Below are positions 8,369 through 15,487 of a stretch of 64,000 nucleotides of DNA, one piece after another; positions within the stretch are counted from its first letter, which is position 1; every line of letters begins with the position of its first letter. Location of the stretch: assembly GCF_023516715.1 (NCBI RefSeq), contig NZ_JAMGSI010000001.1, positions 1,054,001-1,118,000 of the forward strand. The letters run 5' to 3'. The position numbers were made by a program, and so were the translations under genes. This DNA is from Akkermansia massiliensis. Lineage in GTDB: Bacteria; Verrucomicrobiota; Verrucomicrobiia; Verrucomicrobiales; Akkermansiaceae. The notes beneath the pieces were generated by a model that made no database searches, was not told where the DNA came from, and saw only the letters and a program-made list of their open reading frames with translations.

Positions 8369-9622
8369 ATGAATATCTCCGTTTTAGACCGTTTTTTAAA
8401 GTATGTTTCCGTGGGTTCCCAGTCTGATGCGGATTCCCGCAGCGTTCCGTCCACTCCCGGTCAGACGGAACTGGCCCGGCTGCTGGCCGGGGAGCTGAAG
8501 GCGCTGGGAGCCCAGGCGGAGCTGGATGAAGCCTCCGGCATCGTGTACGCCTCCATCCCGTCCAACGTGGAGAGGGAGGTTCCCGTCATCGGCTGGGTGG
8601 CTCATGTGGACACGGCCCCGGGCGTCTCCGGCAGCGGCGTGAAGCCCCGCATCGTGCGCTCCTACGACGGCGGAGACATCGTCCTGAACCGGGAACAGGG
8701 CATCGTGCTTTCCCCCGCCGTTTTCCCCGAACTGGCGGACTATGCGGGCCAGGACCTGGTCGTGACGGACGGAACCACCCTGCTTGGCGCGGACGACAAG
8801 GCCGGAGTGGCGGAAATCATGGATATGGCCGCCTCCTTCCTGCTGCATCCCGAACGGCCCCACGGCGAGATACGCATCGCCTTCACGCCGGACGAGGAAA
8901 TAGGCCGTGGGGCGGATGCCTTTGACGTGGAGCGCTTCGGCGCGGACTTCGCCTATACTGTGGACGGAGGAGCCCTGGGGGAAATCGAATATGAAAATTT
9001 CAATGCGGCCTCTGCCGTGGCGACGGTGCGCGGCACCGGCATTCACCCCGGCAGCGCGAAGGGCAGGATGCTGAACGCGTGCCTGGTCCTCATGGAATTC
9101 CAGGGAATGCTTCCCGCGTTCCAGAATCCCGCCTTTACGGAAGGATACGAAGGCTTCTACCATTTGGACTCGTTCCGGGGGGATGTGGAACGGGCGGTCG
9201 GGGAGTACCTCATCAGGGACCACGACACGGCGGAATTTGAGCGCAAGAAGGAATTCATGCAGGAGTGCGCCGCCCTGCTGAACCGGAAGTACGGGGAAGG
9301 AACCGTGCAGGTGGAGGTAAAGGACTCCTATTACAACATGAAGGAAAAAATCCTCCCGCACATGCACCTGGTGGAACATGCCCGCAGGGCGATGGCGGCC
9401 GTGGGCGTGGAGCCGGAAATCATCCCGGTGCGCGGCGGTACGGATGGAGCCCGTCTTTCCTTCATGGGGCTGCCGTGTCCCAACCTGTGCGCCGGAGGCC
9501 ACAACTTCCACGGAAGGTATGAATACGTTCCTGTCCGTTCCCTGGAAAAAATTTCCGCCATTCTCCAGGAAATCGTTTCCGGCTACGCCCGGTACGGTTT
9601 GGAACCTCCCGCCGGAAACTAG
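8369..9622 (+). CDS. pepT: Peptidase T (tripeptide aminopeptidase)
   Basis: This 417-residue M20-family metallopeptidase removes the N-terminal residue from tripeptides in the cytoplasm. Zinc ligands and catalytic residues are all visible: H79 and D81 in HVDT, D142 in GADDKAG, the general base pair EE at 176-177 in TPDEEIG, D199 in [15 protein letters not shown], and the final His in [10 protein letters not shown]. Length matches the E. coli enzyme (about 408). The start at 8369 (MNISVLDRF) aligns with known PepT; longer upstream extensions read through the leader. It stands alone on the plus strand, divergent from the TPR operon. Confidence 0.95.
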   Translation: MNISVLDRFLKYVSVGSQSDADSRSVPSTPGQTELARLLAGELKALGAQAELDEASGIVYASIPSNVEREVPVIGWVAHVDTAPGVSGSGVKPRIVRSYDGGDIVLNREQGIVLSPAVFPELADYAGQDLVVTDGTTLLGADDKAGVAEIMDMAASFLLHPERPHGEIRIAFTPDEEIGRGADAFDVERFGADFAYTVDGGALGEIEYENFNAASAVATVRGTGIHPGSAKGRMLNACLVLMEFQGMLPAFQNPAFTEGYEGFYHLDSFRGDVERAVGEYLIRDHDTAEFERKKEFMQECAALLNRKYGEGTVQVEVKDSYYNMKEKILPHMHLVEHARRAMAAVGVEPEIIPVRGGTDGARLSFMGLPCPNLCAGGHNFHGRYEYVPVRSLEKISAILQEIVSGYARYGLEPPAGN

Positions 9623-9960
9623 CGGAACGGCGATGGAGGGCGGCTTTGCGGCTCCGTCTCCTGGGAGCGGCAGGCTCCTGCCTTTCGTGGGTGAAACCAT
9701 CGCGAGCCGCCAGGGCAGGGAGGCTCTGGCTCCCAGCGTGGTGTGCGGCTGTGAAAAGGGAATGGCGGGAATGTTAATCGGGCGTCTATTGGGGGCCTGT
9801 CAGCCATCCCTGAACATTGGAAAGGACCTCTTTTCCGGACCGTGGAATCCCGTGGGATTCCTAATCCGTGAAGCTGCGGGAAAGTGCTTGCTTTTTTCCC
9901 TCCCGTCATGATCATGGCGGCTCACCGTTTTTGATAACCCCCGCATACACACATTTTGAT
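9623..9960. other. Intergenic region without a gene
   Basis: No convincing gene is seen in these 338 bp between pepT and purB. The interval holds the imperfect palindromic element at 9661-9736 described separately. Reverse-strand translation gives a Pro/Arg-rich string containing WEPEPP, which is the repeat read as protein. Confidence 0.7.
9661..9736. repeat. Imperfect inverted-repeat element, family member also at 40.2 kb
   Basis: CTGGGAGC at 9661-9668 pairs with GCTCCCAG at 9729-9736, and the similarity of the two arms extends inward (CTGGGAGCGGCAGGCTCC against CTGGGAGCCAGAGCCTCC on the other strand). The right arm GGGAGGCTCTGGCTCCCAG (9718-9736) recurs with one mismatch at 40220-40238. 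It looks like a dispersed intergenic palindromic repeat of unknown function. Confidence 0.6.
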
Positions 9961-11385
9961 ATGAGCGTGATTCCCAATGTCCTGGCTGAAAGGTACGCCT
10001 CCGCCGCCATGAAATCCATCTGGTCCGCAGAGGGCCGCATCGTCCTGGAACGCGAATTCTGGATCGCCGTGATGAAGGCCCAGAAGGATTTGGGGCTGGA
10101 TATTCCGGACGGCGTGATTGAAGCTTACGAACGGGTGAAGGACCAGGTGAACCTTCCCGCCATTGACGCCCGCGAACGCGTCACGCGCCACGACGTGAAG
10201 GCGCGCATTGAAGAGTTCTGCGAGCTGGCCGGCTGCGAGCACATCCACAAGGGCATGACCTCCCGCGACCTGACGGAAAACGTGGAACAGCTCCAGATCT
10301 GGAAGTCCATGCAGATCATCCGGGACAAGGCCGTGGCCGTGCTGAACCGCATGAGCGCCCTTGCCGGACAATGGAAGCACGTGACCATCGCCGGCCGCAC
10401 GCACAATGTAGCCGCGCAGACCACCACCATGGGCAAGCGCGTCGCCATGTTCGGGGAAGACATCGTGCACGGCCTGGGTTCCTGGATTTCCCTGATGGAC
10501 CGCTACAGCGTGCGCGGGCTGAAAGGCGCCGTGGGCACCCAGCTTGACCAGCTCTCCCTCTTCGGGCAGGACGCGGGCCGCGTGCTGGAGCTGGAAGACC
10601 GCGTGTGCGCCCACCTGGGCATTCCCTCCAAGTGGATGAACGTGGGGCAGGTGTATCCCCGTTCCCTGGACTTTTCCGTGGTTTCCGGCCTGGTGGAGCT
10701 CACCTCCGGCTGTTCCTCCTTCGCCAAGACCCTGCGCCTGATGGCCGGCCATGAACTGGCTACGGAAGGCTTCGCCAAGGGGCAGACCGGCTCCAGCGCC
10801 ATGCCGCACAAGATGAACGCCCGCTCCTGCGAACGTGTCAACGGCTTCCACGTCATCCTGAAGGGCTTCCTGATGATGATCTCCGGACTGGCCGGGGACC
10901 AGTGGAACGAAGGGGACGTATCCTGCTCCGTGGTGCGCCGCGTAGTCATGCCGGATTCCTTCTATGCCGCGGACGGCCTGTTTGAAACCTTCCTGACCGT
11001 CCTGAACCAGATGGGGGTGTATGAAGCCGTGGTGGCCGCGGAACTGCGCCGCTACCTGCCTTTCCTGATGACTACCACCATCCTGATGGAAGCCGTCAAG
11101 CGCGGCATTGGCCGGGAAACCGCCCATGAGGTGATCAAGGAACACGCCGTGGCCGTCTCCAACGACCTGAGGGCCGGAAAAATCATGGAAAACAACCTGC
11201 TGGACCGCCTGGCGGAAGACGGTCGCCTGGGTATTGACCGGGCGGACCTCCAGGCCATCTTTGACTCCAACTCCTCCGCCACGGGCATGGCGGACGCCCA
11301 GGTGGAAGCGTTCCGCTCCATGGTGCAGGAGCTGACGGACAGGTTCCCGAACGGCGCGGGCTACCAGCCCGGAGACATCCTGTAA
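9961..11385 (+). CDS. purB: Adenylosuccinate lyase
   Basis: This 474-residue enzyme of the fumarase/aspartase superfamily catalyses two steps of purine synthesis: cleavage of SAICAR to AICAR and of adenylosuccinate to AMP, both releasing fumarate. The signature loop GSSAMPHKMNARSCERV, with its catalytic Ser, is clear at about residues 280-296. GMTSRDLTENV and the His-containing AGRTHNVAAQTTTMGKR are the other conserved blocks. The start at 9961 gives the normal N-terminus (MSVIPNVLAERYAS). It is monocistronic, closed by a hairpin terminator 45 bp downstream. Confidence 0.95.
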   Translation: MSVIPNVLAERYASAAMKSIWSAEGRIVLEREFWIAVMKAQKDLGLDIPDGVIEAYERVKDQVNLPAIDARERVTRHDVKARIEEFCELAGCEHIHKGMTSRDLTENVEQLQIWKSMQIIRDKAVAVLNRMSALAGQWKHVTIAGRTHNVAAQTTTMGKRVAMFGEDIVHGLGSWISLMDRYSVRGLKGAVGTQLDQLSLFGQDAGRVLELEDRVCAHLGIPSKWMNVGQVYPRSLDFSVVSGLVELTSGCSSFAKTLRLMAGHELATEGFAKGQTGSSAMPHKMNARSCERVNGFHVILKGFLMMISGLAGDQWNEGDVSCSVVRRVVMPDSFYAADGLFETFLTVLNQMGVYEAVVAAELRRYLPFLMTTTILMEAVKRGIGRETAHEVIKEHAVAVSNDLRAGKIMENNLLDRLAEDGRLGIDRADLQAIFDSNSSATGMADAQVEAFRSMVQELTDRFPNGAGYQPGDIL

Positions 11386-11429
11386 GGGCGCCGTACCCTC
11401 CGGTACGCACTTTATTCCCAGACTTCCCA

Positions 11430-11460
11430 GACGCCGTCCATCCGGGCGGCGTCCGTTTTT
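11430..11460 (+). terminator. Terminator of purB
   Basis: A GC-rich 7-bp stem GACGCCG/CGGCGTC (11430-11436 with 11447-11453) is followed by CCGTTTTT. Confidence 0.85.
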
Positions 11461-11508
11461 ATGCCGGATGCGTACATGCTTTTTCAATTTCTTTACGTCA
11501 GGAGAGCT

Positions 11509-11537
11509 TGACGAATCAGAAGGATGCCAGTAAGCTT
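11509..11537 (+). promoter_or_regulatory. Possible sigma-70-type promoter for the YbjN-HlyD pair
   Basis: TTGACG (11509-11514) lies 17 nt before TAAGCT (11532-11537), about 70 bp upstream of the YbjN start. The -35 matches consensus at 5 of 6 positions; the -10 is weak. Confidence 0.35.
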
Positions 11538-11607
11538 GAATCCAGTAAACGGGCGCGTACGTTGCATGCGCCTTCGCAAGCAACCCTCCTGTTAAACAAT
11601 TTTCAAT

Positions 11608-12063
11608 ATGGAAAACCAGCAGCTCAGCCTTTTGGACCGTGTGTACACCGTTCTCAGAAAGAGAGGGGAAGAAACGGAATGGATTACTTCCGCGGACAAC
11701 CACAACCTCAGAACGGGCATCGCGTTCGTCCCCTGTGATACGTTCACGCCCGTGAGCCTCCTGTACACGATGATTGATCGTCCGGAGACGCTGGTGATTG
11801 ACGTGCTTTTTGCCGCCAAGGTGCCTGAAAACCGCCGTGTGGAAGTCAGCATCATCCTCAGTGAGCTGAATGCGGACCAGACGGCCGGCGCCTTCCAGCT
11901 GGACCCCAACAGCGGATACGTCTACTACCGCCAGTCCTTCGTTCTGGAAGGCATGGACCTCACGGAAGCCCAGTTTGCCCAGTTGATGAAGAACATTGAA
12001 ACCGTGGCTGTGGAAACGGCGGAAGCCTACTCCCACATCATGGAGACGGAATATCCCAAATAA
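11608..12063 (+). CDS. YbjN-domain protein
   Basis: This 151-residue soluble, acidic protein has no signal peptide. Its pattern (short helix, ...YTVLRKRG, FVPCDTFTPVSLLYTMIDRPE, ENRRVEVSIILSELNADQTAGAFQLDPNSGYVYYRQSF..., helical end) matches YbjN-domain proteins, which adopt a secretion-chaperone-like alpha/beta fold and are linked to stress responses; no enzymatic activity is established for them. It lies 27 bp upstream of the HlyD-type adaptor gene and is likely cotranscribed with it. Family assignment is moderately confident, the role unknown. Confidence 0.75.
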   Translation: MENQQLSLLDRVYTVLRKRGEETEWITSADNHNLRTGIAFVPCDTFTPVSLLYTMIDRPETLVIDVLFAAKVPENRRVEVSIILSELNADQTAGAFQLDPNSGYVYYRQSFVLEGMDLTEAQFAQLMKNIETVAVETAEAYSHIMETEYPK

Positions 12064-12090
12064 CGGGCCGCGTTCCCCCCGGAGCTGTTC

Positions 12091-13200
12091 ATGAGCGAGG
12101 CCCCTCAAAAAAAGGGAACATCCTGGTCCATAGGCATTGGCCTGGGGATCGCGGCGCTTTTGATAGGAACGGCCATTTTAACGGACCCGTCCGTCTCGGG
12201 CTCTGCCGGAGAAAAGGACAAGGCGGCCGCAGGAACGGTGGAGCCGCTGCATTTGCAGACGAACACTCTTGCCATTTCCGCGCCCGGCATCGTGAAGGCC
12301 TCCCACCTGACGATGCTTTCCCCCGGCGTTTCCGGGAAGGTGGACAAGGTGCACCCCCTCTTCAGCGCGGGGGAAATCGTCCTGAAGGGAACGCCCCTGC
12401 TGGAGCTGGAAAAATTTGAATACCGTGCACGCCTGGCGAACGCGCAGGCTGGGCTGGAACAGGCTCGCCTGGATGTATCCACGGAACAGGCGGAAGCCCT
12501 GAAAGCCATCAAGAAGACGTACAGCTCCGTCTCCAAAAGCGGAAAAGAGTCGGAACTGGTGCTCCGGGTGCCGCAGCGACGGGCCGTGAACGCGCGGCTG
12601 AACGCCGCGGAGGCGTATGTGGCGGAAGCGGAACAGGCCCTCCGGGACACGGTGCTGGAAGCTCCCTATACCTGCCAGGTGGTGGAATGCTCCGTGGGAG
12701 CCGGGGCCCGCGTGGTTGCCGGGCAGCCGGTGGGGAAGGTGATTCCCCTCCAGGAGCGGATGATACGGGTTCCCGTGCCGCTGGAAGAATTTTCCGCATT
12801 GCCCAGGGATGAACAGGGCAGGGTAAGCACGGCGCTGACCGCCTCCTGCGTGCTGAACAATGGAAAACGGCTGCAATGGCTGGGCCGCGTTACGGCGGTG
12901 GACGCCGCACTGGATACCGAGCGCAATTCCGCCGTGCTGATAGCCTCCCTGGAGCCGAACGCCTCCCATGTTTCCGAATGGCAGGTGGCCCCCGTCAACA
13001 TGGCCCTTCAGGTGAACATCAGCGTGCAGGTCCCTGCCTCCGCGTGGATTCCCGCCTCTGCCGTCCGGGATGGAAGCTCCATTCAGGTAAAAACCGCGGA
13101 AGGGATGCAGGAGCGCAAGGTGCGCGTGGTGGCGTTGAAAGACGGGAAAGCCCTGGTAACCGTTCCGGAATTACGGGACGGGGACGCTTTGGCTCTTTGA
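12091..13200 (+). CDS. HlyD/RND-type periplasmic adaptor (membrane fusion) protein
   Basis: This 369-residue protein has one N-terminal membrane anchor (about residues 13-31) and then a typical adaptor layout: first lipoyl half (ISAPGIVKASHLTMLSPGVSGKV), an alpha-helical hairpin (about 110-185, EYRARLANAQAGLEQARLD), second lipoyl half (LEAPYTCQVVECSVGAGARVVAGQPVGKV), and a beta-barrel. Such proteins bridge inner-membrane pumps to outer-membrane channels. No pump or outer-membrane factor gene is adjacent, so its partner is encoded elsewhere. A GGAG precedes the ATG. It follows the YbjN-domain gene in the same direction. Confidence 0.85.
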   Translation: MSEAPQKKGTSWSIGIGLGIAALLIGTAILTDPSVSGSAGEKDKAAAGTVEPLHLQTNTLAISAPGIVKASHLTMLSPGVSGKVDKVHPLFSAGEIVLKGTPLLELEKFEYRARLANAQAGLEQARLDVSTEQAEALKAIKKTYSSVSKSGKESELVLRVPQRRAVNARLNAAEAYVAEAEQALRDTVLEAPYTCQVVECSVGAGARVVAGQPVGKVIPLQERMIRVPVPLEEFSALPRDEQGRVSTALTASCVLNNGKRLQWLGRVTAVDAALDTERNSAVLIASLEPNASHVSEWQVAPVNMALQVNISVQVPASAWIPASAVRDGSSIQVKTAEGMQERKVRVVALKDGKALVTVPELRDGDALAL

Positions 13201-13285
13201 TATTCCGGATTTCTTCTTCCCCTATTTTTTCCGAGGGCTTGTCCCTTTCAAAAGGCGCTCCGGAAATCAGGCTCCGGAGAGGCCA

Positions 13286-13320
13286 TAAAAAAACCATGCC
13301 GCCCGGAAGGGGGAGGCATG
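13286..13320 (-). terminator. Terminator of the GH36-like gene
   Basis: On the minus strand the stem CATGCC/GGCATG (13315-13320 with 13295-13300), with a GC-rich interior, is followed by a run of seven T. It lies about 30 bp past the glycosidase stop. Confidence 0.8.
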
Positions 13321-13351
13321 GCGTTGCGCTCAATGGCCGGCGGCCCATGGG

Positions 13352-15394
13352 TCAGTGTCCGTTCGTTCTCATGTCGAACACCAGCACCTCAAAAGGTTGA
13401 AGTTCCAGGCTCACCGGCTTGCCCTGTTCCAAATTCAGCGTTTTGACGCGCTGGTCCGGGTAGGAGGCCTTCATGGGGAAAACGGCGGGCACTCCCTTGA
13501 CGGGTTCAAAGACGGTTGACGCATCCAGATCAATCGTCCGCGGCCGGTCGTCCGGATTGCGGAGGGCCAGCGTGCAGCCCCGCGGGCTCCATGCCGCATA
13601 GCCGTACGGTTCCAGCTGGTTCGGGTTGCCGCCCACCCAGTGCACGTCGGCCAGGACGTCCTGGAAGCGCCGGGCCCAGCGGGCCCCGGCCGCCACGTCG
13701 TCCCACGCCTTTTTGTCCATCATGGACGGCGTGAGATAAAGTTCCTGGAGATTGGCTCCGGAACCGAAATAAATGCGGGCGTCGTTCTTCAGGTCCCTGT
13801 TGTCCTGCTTCCCGTCCTCTCCCTTGCTGACGCGCGCGGCCTGGAACTTGGTGCCCAGCACCATGCCGTGGTGCATGATGGAGTTCAGGGGATAAAGCGG
13901 GCCGGGCTTGACGATGACGTTATAGCAGGCCCCGTCGCGGAACGTGATCCACTGTTCGCGGTCGTCTCCCTTGCCCGTCCAGCCTACGTCCGCCGTACCG
14001 CTGCGCCAGGTGGAATCCACATGGTTGAGCCAGAAGGGGGAGGGCCAGGTGCCTACCGTCGTGTTGATGAACAGGCGGGGATTCTCCCGGCGAAGGTCGT
14101 TGGCGATGGAAAGAAGGGCCATGAAATGGGGGCTGATGCCGTCTCCGGCCTTGTCCCACTTGAAATAGGTCACCTTGTCCTTCTGCATCAAGTCGGAGCA
14201 GCGTTTTTTGAACCACTTGTAATACTGGGGGCAGGAAAGGTCGAATCCCGCGGCGTCAGCCGGGAGAATGCCTTTGTCCTTGGCATGCTGAACCCTCTTT
14301 TCCGGGCCGAAATACCCTCCCAGCGGAGAAATCCAGATGCCGAAGCCGGAAGGAATCTTCCCGACCGCCTTGACTACAGGTTCAAACCCGTGCGGGAATT
14401 TTTTGGTGGAGGGCTGCCAGAGGTCTTCATTAACGTCGTCCCAGCCGTCATCCAGCACGAAGCCGTCCAGCCTGACGTGGCGGGAACCCAGTTCCTTCCT
14501 GTATTCCCCGGCTGTCTTGACGAGCGTCTTTTCCGTGGGGTCCAGGCCGTCGTCATACCAGCCGTTGTAATGCAGAAACTGACGGTAGGGCGCAGCCCGT
14601 TCCCGTTCCAGATAATAAAGGAACCCGCGGCGAAGCTGGTTCTCCGGCCATACGCCCAGCACCGTGGTGAACGTCTGGGCGTTACCGCTGCCCATGGGAA
14701 GGTTGCAGTCAAACCCGACGGTTCCCGTTCCTCCGGCGGCCTGGGCCCTGGCTACGGGAAGTTCAATGCCGGCAAACGTGCCTTCCCGCTCGCTGACCAG
14801 TGGGCTGCCCGGTACGGTGCCCTTCACGGCCAGGGTGGGATCCTGCAAATCAATCAACTGGACTTTCTTCAAATCCACCTCCTTGGACGCTTCAATCCGG
14901 TAGGTTTCCTTGACGTAGGAGGAACCCTCCCTCAATTCCGCCTTCCAGTGAACCGTCAGCCCGCTGTTTTTGTCCCGGAAAACGGCGGAAATAACGGCCC
15001 CTTCCAGCCGTTCCCCCAGGCGGAGGCCGGCGGAATGCCCTTTCAATGCGCTGATGGCGGGAACTCCTTCCATCACAAACCGGGAGGAGGGGAGATTGTA
15101 GGCGTCCTTCTCCGTGGAAAGGCGGAACAATTCCGGAGCCTGGGCGCCGGTGGCGGCCTTTTCGTCCTTGGCACCCCGCTCCTTGTTCACGATTCCCAGG
15201 GGAATCAGCCTGCTGCCGTCCACCTTCCATGAGGCGCTCAGAATATTGTTGCTTAACGTATAAACATCCCCTTCCCGGTGGGCGGCGGGGGCTCCCGGTG
15301 TTGTTCCCGGATAGGTTACGGACGCAGCGGCTGTCTGAAAGCAAACGCAGGAACAGGCAGCCAGGGCAATTGCTGGCAGGGATGATGAGTGCAT
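13352..15394 (-). CDS. Exported GH36-like alpha-galactosidase
   Basis: This 680-residue protein starts at the ATG at 15394, where a signal peptide begins (MHSSSLPAIALAACSCVCF). An N-terminal beta-sandwich precedes a TIM barrel with clan GH-D hallmarks: LDGFVLDDGWDD, then TYFKWDKAGDG carrying the expected nucleophile Asp, then NTTVGTWPSPFWLNHVDS and WRSGTAD, where the Asp after the Arg matches the acid/base position of GH27/GH36 enzymes. A small beta domain ends the protein. It would remove terminal alpha-linked galactose (or GalNAc) from glycans such as mucin O-chains. The exact sugar specificity is not visible. It has its own terminator and no glycan-enzyme neighbours. Confidence 0.85.
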   Translation of the reverse strand: MHSSSLPAIALAACSCVCFQTAAASVTYPGTTPGAPAAHREGDVYTLSNNILSASWKVDGSRLIPLGIVNKERGAKDEKAATGAQAPELFRLSTEKDAYNLPSSRFVMEGVPAISALKGHSAGLRLGERLEGAVISAVFRDKNSGLTVHWKAELREGSSYVKETYRIEASKEVDLKKVQLIDLQDPTLAVKGTVPGSPLVSEREGTFAGIELPVARAQAAGGTGTVGFDCNLPMGSGNAQTFTTVLGVWPENQLRRGFLYYLERERAAPYRQFLHYNGWYDDGLDPTEKTLVKTAGEYRKELGSRHVRLDGFVLDDGWDDVNEDLWQPSTKKFPHGFEPVVKAVGKIPSGFGIWISPLGGYFGPEKRVQHAKDKGILPADAAGFDLSCPQYYKWFKKRCSDLMQKDKVTYFKWDKAGDGISPHFMALLSIANDLRRENPRLFINTTVGTWPSPFWLNHVDSTWRSGTADVGWTGKGDDREQWITFRDGACYNVIVKPGPLYPLNSIMHHGMVLGTKFQAARVSKGEDGKQDNRDLKNDARIYFGSGANLQELYLTPSMMDKKAWDDVAAGARWARRFQDVLADVHWVGGNPNQLEPYGYAAWSPRGCTLALRNPDDRPRTIDLDASTVFEPVKGVPAVFPMKASYPDQRVKTLNLEQGKPVSLELQPFEVLVFDMRTNGH

Positions 15395-15487
15395 AATCCG
15401 GAAGAATCCGCAATCGGGAGGCATCCGTCAATTCAAAAATACGGGGGACGGGAGGGGCGGTCCGCGCCCCTGGTCCGCCGCAAAATC

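Noticed and set aside
9619-9915. Minus-strand 98-codon reading between pepT and purB
   Set aside because: It is the same dispersed repeat read as protein and overlaps the end of pepT.
9922-12108. Minus-strand reading of 728 codons opposite purB and the YbjN gene
   Set aside because: It lies wholly opposite two well-supported genes and has His/Gly/Val-rich shadow composition with no motif.
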